NCBI GenBank assembly: GCA_010279815.1
Contig: QEOQ01000212.1
Span: 185,080 to 249,079, forward strand
DNA length: 64,000 bases
Direction of reading: 5' to 3'
Source of the DNA: Brachionus plicatilis
Taxonomy: Eukaryota > Rotifera > Eurotatoria > Ploima > Brachionidae
The notes beneath the pieces are model-generated. The model had not been told where the DNA came from, searched no databases, and was given only the letters and a program-made list of their open reading frames with translations. Within the stretch, counting starts at the first letter, position 1. Every line of letters starts with the position of its first letter. Shown here one piece after another: positions 10,965 through 19,832 of this stretch. Both the position numbers and the translations under genes were made by a program.

Positions 10965-11107
10965 TGTAGTATGTTGACGTGATCAGGCTTTAAATATTAC
11001 TTGTTATTTCAAAAGAGATGAAGTAGTTGTTATTTTCTAAACTTATTTTAAATAAAGTGTTTAACTAAATACTAAGTTTATTATTCACACACTCGGCCTG
11101 TACTACA
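10965..11107 (+). repeat. 5' LTR of the Ty3-like element
   Basis: 143 bp, TG...CA ends, with AATAAA in its second half (TTTAAATAAAGTG). It matches 28843-28985 except for about eight to ten substitutions, so the insertion is older than the Gag-only element. Confidence 0.92.
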
Positions 11108-11108
11108 T

Positions 11109-11126
11109 TGGTGGCAGCAGTTAAGC
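11109..11126 (+). other. Candidate primer-binding site
   Basis: TGGTGGCAGCAGTTAAGC lies one base after the 5' LTR, where a tRNA primer would anneal. The same 18 bases, with one difference, follow the 5' LTR of the Gag-only element. I could not match it confidently to a particular tRNA. Confidence 0.5.
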
Positions 11127-11218
11127 TATTAGATTGATTTCTAAAATAAAAATAAAACGTGGTATCAAGTGTGTTGAATAGTTGATTTTAGTGGTAAGCC
11201 GAAAGTAAAGTTTTTAAG

Positions 11219-11635
11219 ATGGTTGGAAAATCTAAATTGTTCAATGGAAGAAAAGAAAAAGCTTCTAGTTATTCATTGATTAAGTCGATTTTGAACAATA
11301 ACGAGGAGAATAGTATGGCACGAGATGTTTCAGTGAAGTCACTGAATAATTCATTGTTTCAATCTAGCTTATTTAGCAGTGAAAAGAAAGACGAGACACG
11401 CGATTTTTTGGAAAGATCGTTGAGTGATGTTTCAACGCGTGATTTTTTAAAATATAAAGCCAAAAGTTTGATTATAAATATGAGCGAAAAGATTGGAAAA
11501 TGGAAGAATATAATTTCATTCAACAATAAGAAAAATATTTCATTTAGCAATATTTGGAAACATCAAATTTTCCAGTTGGAGAATAAAGAAGCGGAAACAA
11601 CAAAGTGTTTGAAAGGAAAAAGCATAAGCCAATAG
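11219..11635 (+). CDS. Leader ORF of the Ty3-like element, unknown function
   Basis: A 138-codon ORF lies between the primer-binding site and Gag. It is lysine- and serine-rich and contains a repeated phrase, TRDFLERSLSDVSTRDFLKY. There is no zinc knuckle, protease or membrane segment. It ends nine bases before the Gag ATG at 11645. It could be an N-terminal Gag portion read separately, or an accessory protein; I do not recognise it. Confidence 0.5.
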   Translation: MVGKSKLFNGRKEKASSYSLIKSILNNNEENSMARDVSVKSLNNSLFQSSLFSSEKKDETRDFLERSLSDVSTRDFLKYKAKSLIINMSEKIGKWKNIISFNNKKNISFSNIWKHQIFQLENKEAETTKCLKGKSISQ

Positions 11636-11644
11636 AGATTTAAA

Positions 11645-12940
11645 ATGGCAAACCATAGCTTAAGAGCCCCATCGGTTTTTTCTTTGGATACAAATGTGGA
11701 TATATGGCTAGCAAGATTTGATAATTATCTAGAATTAAACAGAATTCTTGGAGAGTGAGATATGATAAATGTGTACGGATCTTTTTTAGATAATACAACG
11801 TTTAAATTGGTCGATAGTTTGATAAACGAACGGTCATATGATGAAGTTAAAACCAAATTTAGAGCTCTTTTTAGCAGACCAGAATCTTCTGCACATGTTT
11901 ACCTTCATACCTTTGTTGGAAGAGGCCAAGAGTTAAATGAAAGCCTAGTTCAGTATGCGGCGGTACTACAGGAATTAGGACGAAAAGCTTTTCCAGATTT
12001 AAATCTTAGGGAACTAGATATTTATCTTCGAGGTCAATTTCTAGCAGGAGTCCGAGACAGAGAAATGGCTAAAAGATTAGCTGTATTGTATCACGAAAAT
12101 TTAGAGATGTTGGTACTCAGAGCAAGAGAACACGAATGTTACCTTTTGGATTTAGTGGGATTAGAGAGCGAAGCAGAAATATGTTTAATCAAGGAACAGG
12201 AAGACATAAAACATGAAGGAGAAATCAGAAACTTAATTACACCAAAGCTAGAATCGAATATAATGTTTCAAAATCAGAATAAACAATATGAAAATTCACA
12301 AAACAACGTTGAGACAATAAGGAATAGCTATGATAATAGTTTTGTAAATGCTAACTTGTCAAATATGTCCAATTATTCAAAATTGCTAAATAATTCAAAC
12401 GATGGATCGTATCTTAATTCAACAAGTAGGAATTATATGCCAAATTATCCAGTTCAAAAACCAGCAATGAGATGCTTTTTGTGTAATCAGGAAGGACATA
12501 TTAAGAGGAATTGTACTAATGGGATTAGAAATATGAACAATCAATATTATCGATTGGGTTATGATAGCCAATATAGTTCATTGAATAGATCGACACCAAT
12601 GGCAACAATCAGAATTGATCAAAGAAACCAATTTTCTGCTAATACAAATAACATAAATGAAGAGTCAGATAATTACGACTTGAAATATGTTTTCGGGTAC
12701 TTAAATGGAGAAAAGATAGAATGTTTATTAGACACAGGAAGTGTAAAGACGTTAATTAGTCAAAATATCTGGAGAAAACTAGGATGTAAAGAATTACAAA
12801 AAACAAAAGGTTCATTTACGACTGCGAATGGTCAACCATTAAACGTTATTGGATCTTACACGACTTCTCTAAGAATTGGTACTAATGAATTGAAACTTTT
12901 GATGTTTTTGTGGCAGTGGACTTACAACATGATTGCTTAA
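11645..12940 (+). pseudogene. Gag-protease of the Ty3-like element, broken
   Basis: The frame starts at ATG 11645, is interrupted by an in-frame TGA at about 11756, and resumes to 12940. It shows a Ty3-type capsid region (about 11770-12180), a CCHC zinc knuckle CFLCNQEGHIKRNC and the aspartic protease signature CLLDTGSVKTLIS. The frame ends by a shift near 12905, because the natural continuation lies in the next frame (from 12910). The two defects make it inactive as written. Confidence 0.85.
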
Positions 12941-13923
12941 TTGGTCTCGACTATATGGGAAAAGTACAAGGAACTAGGGATAAACTTAAAGAAATTTATA
13001 GTTCTCTAGGTGGAGAAGAAGTAGTAAAAGACAGAAAAAACAAAGCAGTAAATCGAGTTGAATTTTCTAAAGAAGAACAAAAGAGAATAGATTCATTTTT
13101 ATCTGAAAACGAGGATATATTTGCTAAATTTATGAAAGAACTTGGTTGTTGTAATTTTACGATGAATCAGATCGACACACAAAGAAGTGAACCGATACGA
13201 GAGTCAGCCAGGAGAATTCCGCATCACTTAAAAATAGAAATTAAAAAACAATTAGATGAACTTGTGGAAACTAACATATTAGAACCAAGCAATTCAGATT
13301 TGGCTGCACCCCTTGTTCCTGTAAAAATGAAAAACCGCAAGATAAGATTATGTATTGATTACAGGCAACTTAATAAAGTAACAAAGAAAGGCAGCTATCC
13401 AATACAAGGTTGGATGAAACAACAGACAAATTTTTTGGAATCAGATGCTTCAGTACCCTGGATATGGCTAGTGGATACTATCAGATAAAATTGGACCCAA
13501 AAGATAAAGAAATAACGGCTATTACGACACCTTTTTGACTTTTCCATTTTACAAGGATGCCATTTGGATTGACAAACGCACCAGCAACTTTTCAGGGGAT
13601 GATTGATAAAGTTCTAAAGGATATTATTGGAAAATTTTGCTTAGTATACCTGGATGACATAATTGTTTTTTCTAAAACCGTGGACGATCATATCATTCAC
13701 CTTAATCAAAATAATCTTTGATAAATTGAAAGCTGCAACGTTAAAATTAAACAAAGAGAAATGCTTCTTTATGAAAGATGAAGTAATATATTTGGGACAT
13801 GTTATAAATCGAAATAGACTTTTGCCCTATGAAGACAAGGTTAAAGCAATTAAAAACTATAATAAACCTAAATCGGTCAAACAACTTCAGAGTTTTCTCG
13901 GGATCACAGTATTTTATCGGAAA
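12910..13923 (+). pseudogene. Reverse transcriptase of the Ty3-like element, broken
   Basis: Contains the end of protease, then the RT segments IRLCIDYRQLNKVT, LDMASGYYQIKL, RMPFGLTNAPATFQ and the catalytic YLDDI box, and ends with LGHVINRN and QLQSFLGI. The frame shifts near 13405 and 13705 and has a TGA near 13535, so no full protein is possible. The nested DNA transposon starts at 13924, in the RT-RNase H connection. The downstream part resumes at about 24758. Confidence 0.87.
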
Positions 13924-14161
13924 GAACTCTACCGATTTTTCGTACAAAATTGTGCCCCTGTTTAAAAAAATAAAAATAAGAAAAAAAAATTAAATTAAGT
14001 ATTTTCTAGTAGAATAAATGAAAAGTAAGTCCTTTCTAAAGGAATAAGTAAGTTTTAATTGATGGTTGGTCTTTAGTAAGCAAAAAATGGAAAAATCAAA
14101 ACTATCATAACATAATTTTAGTTTTATTTTGAATGTTTGGTAAAATGTTTTTTGGGATTAA

Positions 14162-14212
14162 TGCTTAATGGGATTTCACTAAAAACGGTTTTTAGTGAAA
14201 TCCCATTAAGCA
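14162..14212. repeat. 51-bp near-perfect palindrome
   Basis: Arms of 25 bases reading TGCTTAATGGGATTTCACTA and onward, around a single central G, with no mismatches that I can see. It lies about 240 bp inside the left end of the Spy-like element, just upstream of its first gene. It could form a cruciform, or be a transposase-binding site or bidirectional control element. Confidence 0.8.
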
Positions 14213-14263
14213 AAAAAAAATTATAAATTTTGAATTATTGGTTATTTCTATCCAACTATTATA

Positions 14264-14945
14264 ATGTTAAAAGAAATTTTTTTCAAAAGAATAAATGGTC
14301 AGAAAACAAGTCAAAATATTAAGTTTTTAAAATTTTTTTAATTTAATTAGGTGATCTCCAAAAGGCAAAAGTTTGGTGCATTTTACATGATGACATAATT
14401 GGTGTTACTTGGATGGAAAAAGAAAAGTGCTATATCAAATTCATTACGGCGAAAAGTGTTATACATAGTAAAAAATCATCATTGATTAGCACTTGGTTCC
14501 CAGCAAGTTTAGAAATAACTTGCATATTAAAAATATTTATTATTTTTTTTTTAATTTTATTAATATTGAATGGATTTATGAGCAAGTATGATAAGCTTGT
14601 AAGTGATTATCAAAAATGTTTGATTAAAAAGAAACAGGACATTTTTGACTTTATTTTTCAAATCGATTGCCAAAACAATGCCTCATTTTGGAATGTAATT
14701 TTGTCATTCAATTTAAAAATAAATTCTAATGTTTTTATCTATACAAGGCCTTTTTTGAAACGCTTTTGGATTTTGGTCATTATGTTTCTAGTTTTATTGG
14801 CAGAATAATCAATTCATTTATGTTTTCAACTTTTAGTGGACTTGGAATAATGGACTTTTTCAAATTAATGACTGGACTAGTGACAATTTTAGCTTCCTTA
14901 ATATTTTGTTTTTTTATTATAATATTTTCTGTAAATAAATATTAA
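14264..14945 (+). CDS. Two-pass membrane protein carried by the Spy-like element
   Basis: I model three exons, 14264-14297, 14351-14694 and 14748-14945, with two 53-bp GT-AG introns that keep the frame, giving 191 residues. A first hydrophobic segment lies in the middle (ILKIFIIFFLILLILNGFM) and a second at the C-terminus (TGLVTILASLIFCFFIIIF). Between them is a Lys- and Cys-containing stretch of about 100 residues. I recognise no family. Reading through the second intron would end the protein early and lose the second segment, so the splice is favoured. Its neighbours are other element-borne membrane proteins. The function is unknown. Confidence 0.6.
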
Positions 14946-15066
14946 AAAGAATTTGTAAAATGAACAGCAACATATTTTTTGTATTCAATTGTTTAATAAA
15001 TTAATTCATAATTTAATTTAAAAAATTCAAACGCAATAATAATTAATAAAAAATATTTAAAAAAAA

Positions 15067-15873
15067 TTATTTTTTTTGATTATATAAATATCGTTTTCGT
15101 GCAAACCATAAAACAATTTTTTTCTCAATTAACCCTGTTGACTTTGTCAACGTTTCCAATTGTTTCTTACTTGGATTCTGATTTTTCTGAAAAAAAAACT
15201 GGGATAAGATCAATTTTTGCTCAAGATTCATTGATTTGCTCTTTCCTCCTTTAGCTTTATTTTTCTCTTATATTTAAACCATTGATTTAATTGTTGGTAC
15301 GTGAAATTGCTTTCTTTTGCCAATTGCTTTTTTGTCTTTATATCTGGATATGGTTTTGCTGAGTTATTTAAAAATCAGTGCTCAAGTACGTAAGTTTTTT
15401 TTAAATAATTCTTCTTGAGTTTTTCTTTAGTTTTTAAAAGAAACAAGATTAAATTTAATCATTTATTTATTTTAATATTTGAAAAAATTACTGTTTTTTT
15501 TTCCTTTTACTAAATATTCCTGATTACTTTTTAGAGTTTTCCAACCTATTTCTGTAATAAAACATTTTTTATAAATATTTAATTTTCTGAAAAAAAGGGT
15601 TCCATTTTTTAAAGTTGATTGCGCAAAAAACATGCCACTTTTAGCGGTTAAAATTGATAAATTCCTTCCACTTGCGCATGCTTCTTTAAATACCTTTTTA
15701 TTCAATAAAATCGCTTTTTCTGCAGCCTTTAAACTTTTTTCACAAGAGAATCTAGTGATAAAATATCCCAATTTTAGAGTTTGTTGAGAGTGATAAAATC
15801 CAGCTCTTGTACATTTCCATGATAATTTACAGATTTGTTTCCCAAAAAATAAACATATTGCTAAATTCTTCAT
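15067..15873 (-). pseudogene. Double homeodomain-like gene carried by the Spy-like element
   Basis: On the minus strand an ATG ORF of 127 codons (15873-15492) joins by a 67-bp GT-AG intron to a segment at 15424-15228. That segment carries a homeodomain-like helix pattern, KPYPDIKTKKQLAKES then LNQWFKYKRK. An in-frame TGA falls where helix 1/2 should carry Trp. A second segment (15231-15067, other frame) has a full homeodomain-like unit: LEQKLILSQFF, NPSKKQLETLTKSTGL, IVLWFARKR, stop. Both keep the WF..(K)R core of helix 3 but lack the usual Asn51 (Tyr and Arg instead). The TGA and frame change suggest decay, or an unmodelled intron. The N-terminal 127 residues match nothing I know. Confidence 0.6.
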
Positions 15874-16493
15874 TATTAATTATCCCAATTCTCTAAAATT
15901 ATTTAATGTTAAAAAAATTAATAGAATTAAAGTTAAAAAAGAGTCGAATTTAAAAATTTTTATTTCATATTCAAATCTAAATAAAAATCTGAAATACTTT
16001 AATCGAATAAAAAAATTATTTCCATAAATTCTTCTATCAATTGTTCTCATTTATTCTTTAAATAAATACATAGAAATATTATATTTAATCCATCCAAACA
16101 ATATTTACTCCGCCTGATTCTTTTTTTAACCCACTAAATAAATATTTTCTACTGTTTTCAATTTTTTACCCCACTTCTAATTTTTTTAGCCCTGAATAAT
16201 TTATTTTTAAACCCATTTTTTTCTTAACAATTATATAGGACCAACTACAATTGTGTTGAACTTTGAAACCACAATTGCTTCCTCTTATCATAAAATATTT
16301 ACATTTAATACATTTAAATGTATTTTTTGCAATTTATTTTAATTATTTCAAACATTTTTATTGATTTTTTTGATAAATGACCTGGTAAATTTTTGCATAT
16401 CTATTAACTTCTTATACTATTTAAACAAATGGTTAAATATTTTTTCTCATTTTTCAAGGAAAAAATAATTTTTTAACTTTCATCGAACAAAAA
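15874..16493. other. AT-rich spacer between two divergent cargo genes
   Basis: No ORF is visible. It separates a minus-strand gene from a plus-strand gene, so it should hold two divergent promoters. The CAATTGTG/CACAATTG words near 16250 are the only symmetric motif noticed. Confidence 0.5.
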
Positions 16494-17335
16494 ATGAAGT
16501 TTTTCTTTCTTTTTTGTTATGTTTTCTTATTTGTAAATTGTGAATTGGAAAAAACACAATCAACAATTCGTTTCTTTAGGCAACGAAGAGAAGCACCAAA
16601 ACGCTCTTCTTTACATCATATTTCGGATCAAATTATTAAAGATTCTGAGCTTTTTTTTTGTTTTACATCAAAAGAATGTCAAAAAGTAGATGAGTTTTCG
16701 ATCGCTGAAAATTATACATATAACTGCTACGAGCTGTTTTTACCAATTAATTTCTACCCAAAAATCGAATTAGAGAAAAAAATTGCTGTGTTTGGGTTTA
16801 TTAAAAATGACGGAAGTGTATTAACTGAAAGTCAAAAATATACGGATTCTTGTAGAAAAATAATAAGGTAAATAAAAAGTGTTTAAATGTAAAAAATAAT
16901 ATTTTATTCTATAAGGTTTAACGTAAATGAAAAGTCAGTTCTTATTACAGTTGAAGATAATAAAATATATGCTGATAAAAGAAAAGCCAATTCTATAATA
17001 GGAAATGAGTTATTTTCTAATTCACACTATTTTTTATGGATTATTTTCAAACTTGACATTTATGATGAAGATGCTGATTCGATTGCTTATCTCCGAGCCA
17101 TAATGGTAAATATTTAAGACAATTTTATTAAAGAAATAATTTTGATATTTTTATTAAGGATTTTACGTTTTATTTAACATTTGGAAAGTATCTAATACTT
17201 TTTTGTATAGCCTCTGTAAAAGCATACAATGTTTATTGTAAACATGTAAAGAAACTAGCCAGAAATGAGAAATGTGATTCGGATGATGATGTTGCTGAAA
17301 AAAATAATAAGAAAGTGAAGAAAAAAATGAATTAA
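16494..17335 (+). CDS. Secreted single-pass membrane protein with furin-like site (Spy-like cargo)
   Basis: Three exons, 16494-16867, 16916-17105 and 17159-17335, with 48- and 53-bp GT-AG introns, give 246 residues. The N-terminus is a clear signal peptide (MKFFFLFCYVFLFVNC). The motif RFFRQRREAPKR follows and fits a furin R-x-R-R site. The ectodomain of about 160 residues has several Cys. A membrane segment near YLILFCIASVKAYNVYC precedes a charged, acidic-then-lysine-rich cytoplasmic tail. The layout resembles a type I receptor or an envelope-like glycoprotein, but I recognise no family. Exon phases agree exactly, which supports a real gene. Its tail exon is directly followed by the transposase. 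Confidence 0.65.
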
Positions 17336-17469
17336 AAATATTTTACTTCATTTTAACAAATGCTTAAACTTATTTGGTTGTTATTTTTAATTTTGTTTTA
17401 TTTGTAACTTTTTTCTAAATAAAAATATAAAAGTATTAATTAATCTTTAGATAACAATTAAATTTTAAA

Positions 17470-18697
17470 ATGCTACCTGAAAAATTAAAATGTAAAGGCA
17501 TGATAAAAACTGCTTTTTCTTCTCATAAACGATGTTTTATCTGCAGAGTGTCAAAACCTAAATGGCCTCTAAGAAGAGTTAAACGCGAAACAATAATTGA
17601 TTCATATTTGAGGCATCGAATATTTATTAAAGATCATGCAAGATGTTGTAGTTCACATTTGGATGAAAACTTTTTAATAAAGAATGATTTTTTCCCATTA
17701 ATATCTTATAAGCTTATAAAACCGAGTCGAAGTATTTCAATGATGTTGAACCTAATTCTTGAGCGAAAAATTGGTATATTCGATACTTTTAAAAACATTG
17801 ATCAGTTAAATGATGAAAATTGTATTAAAATTACGGGTTGGACTAAAGAACATTTTCTTAAATTTTCCAAATATGTAACTAGTATAAACGATACCAAAGG
17901 ACGTACAAAAGAACAATTGATAGCTCTTTATCGTTTTTGGCTGAGAAAAGCAACCGATCAGGCTTCATTAGCTATGTTATTTAATAGTTCAACAACTCAA
18001 AATCAGATTAGCCATTATTTAGAACAAATTAGATATGCTGTTTACAAGGATATTGTACCATTTTATTTAGGCTGTAGAAAAGGAAGAAAATTTTTTACTT
18101 CCCATAACAATGCAACAACTTGTGAACTATTTGATTTACAACATGACGAACTTGCAATTTTTGTTGACGGAACTTACTGCAGATGCGAAAAGAGCAAAAA
18201 TAATCAAGTCCAATACGATTGTAATAGTGGACAAAAAAAAGATTCTTTAATAAAGCCATTTTTAATATGCTGTGCTGATGGCTACATAATAGATTGCTAT
18301 GGCCCTTTTAAAGCGAATATGAATGACGCATCAATTCTTGACTACATTTTAGACACAGATGAAGAATTGCTAGGAATACTTGAACCGAAAAAAACATTTT
18401 TTTTTTTGGATAGAGGTGAAATTGTTAATTTTTGATTTAAATATCAATTATAAATTATTTTGTTTTAGGATTTAGAGATCTTTAAAAAGCTGTCAGATGT
18501 TTATAGCTTTAAACCACTGATGCCAACTTGTAAGCAATTAGAAGAATCATTATTTTCTAGTGATAAAAAAGAACAAAAACAGTTGACGGTTGTTCAAACA
18601 ATCAAGACCAGATTTGTGACTAAAGTAATATCTAAAATAACTTTTAGGAAAAAAAATCAGCTAATTTTTAAATTACAGTGTAGATTTATTATAGAAA
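17470..18697 (+). pseudogene. Transposase copy in unit A, 3' truncated
   Basis: Identical to the 5' part of the transposase at 19833: exon 17470-18423 and exon 18469-18624. The start of the next exon (18679) is cut at about 18697 by the internal deletion, just after the codons of the catalytic Glu region. It keeps the zinc-binding N-terminus, the HTH and the first two catalytic acidic positions, but lacks the SWIM and protease regions. It cannot encode a full protein. Confidence 0.8.
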
Positions 18698-19210
18698 CAA
18701 AACAAATTGTTTCTGATGAACCGGATTTTCTTGCAACATGTATCGGCAAGTCTTCAAACATATTATTTTGATTTGTCTAAAATCTTTATAAATTAATTTT
18801 TTTTTATTGAATATAAAATAAAAAAATACCTTGAATTTTTTTCCTTCATTGACATTTTTTTCTTTCCTTTCATTTTTTGAATATATCTGACAACACAAAA
18901 ACAAAATCAATGTGAAAGCTATTAAAGCTAAAAGTCCAATAATAACAAAAACTAGATAATCTGCTCTAATGAATGAAAATTCACATTCAACCTTTGTTTT
19001 TAAAATACTTGTTGCGAAACGAACACGACAGTTCGATAAATAATTTAAGCTTGGATTTAACATTGAAGTTGCAGTGGCAGTCTCTGTAGAAGACGCAATT
19101 GTATTCAAGGTAGTAGTCTCGTTGGTGGTCAGTGTGGTTGCTCTAGTTACACTCTGAGTGTAACTAGAATTCCTGATTGCTTTGAAATATTGTGATAAGC
19201 TTAAAGCCAT
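18697..19210 (-). pseudogene. Mucin-like membrane protein copy in unit A, 3' truncated
   Basis: Duplicate of the gene at 23000-23556. The first exon (from ATG 19210 to about 18830) is intact. The second exon is cut by the internal deletion, so the last residues differ from those of the complete copy. Confidence 0.7.
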
Positions 19211-19832
19211 TGCGTGGATTTGATTTAAGAAGTTTTTAAGTGAGATTTTTAAATGCTAAAATGCTTAGAAAATAAAGTCTCAATGAAATAAGCAAAATTG
19301 CAATTGCTATTTTTTAATTCATTTTGAAAATTTTTTTGATAAATGTTAAGTTAAATTCGCCACTTTTTTTACCATTTTTTTCCCGATCTGGAGACGACAA
19401 CTATTTTTTTTTTCAAATTAAATGGTTGAAAATAAAAAAGGAAAAAAAACCTATCAAAATTCGCTAAAATTAGGCATTTTACTAAAAATTTAAATGACAT
19501 AAAAGGGGGCATTTTTTCAATAGAAATACGGTAGAGTTCTTTATTGAAAACTATGCTAAAATAGCCCAACCCTTGTTTGCTTCATTTAAGAAAAATAAAA
19601 AGTTCGAAGAACATTTTGATGACAAATGTAGTAATGCCTTTGACCTTCTTAAAGATAAAATAACAAGTGAAAATTTTTTTATTTTTAAAATGAATTAAAA
19701 ATATTTTACTTCATTTTAACAAATGCTTAAACTTATTTGGTTGTTATTTTTAATTTTGTTTTATTTGTAACTTTTTTCTAAATAAAAATATAAAAGTATT
19801 AATTAATCTTTAGATAACAATTAAATTTTAAA

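Larger units (their letters stand above)
17327..19687 (+). repeat. Tandem unit A (internally deleted copy plus 148 bp of Ty3 DNA)
   Basis: About 2363 bp, almost identical to unit B (19688-24034) but missing about 1984 bp corresponding to 21063-23042. It ends with the Spy right terminus at 19539 and then 148 bp of the flanking Ty3 RNase H region (19540-19687). At that point the sequence jumps back to the DNA found at 17327. Confidence 0.85.

Noticed and set aside
19369..19569. Minus-strand ORFs at the right terminus of the Spy-like units (also 23692-23916)
   Set aside because: They are poly-Phe/Lys, cross the transposon terminus into Ty3 DNA, and differ between copies by a one-base homopolymer change.
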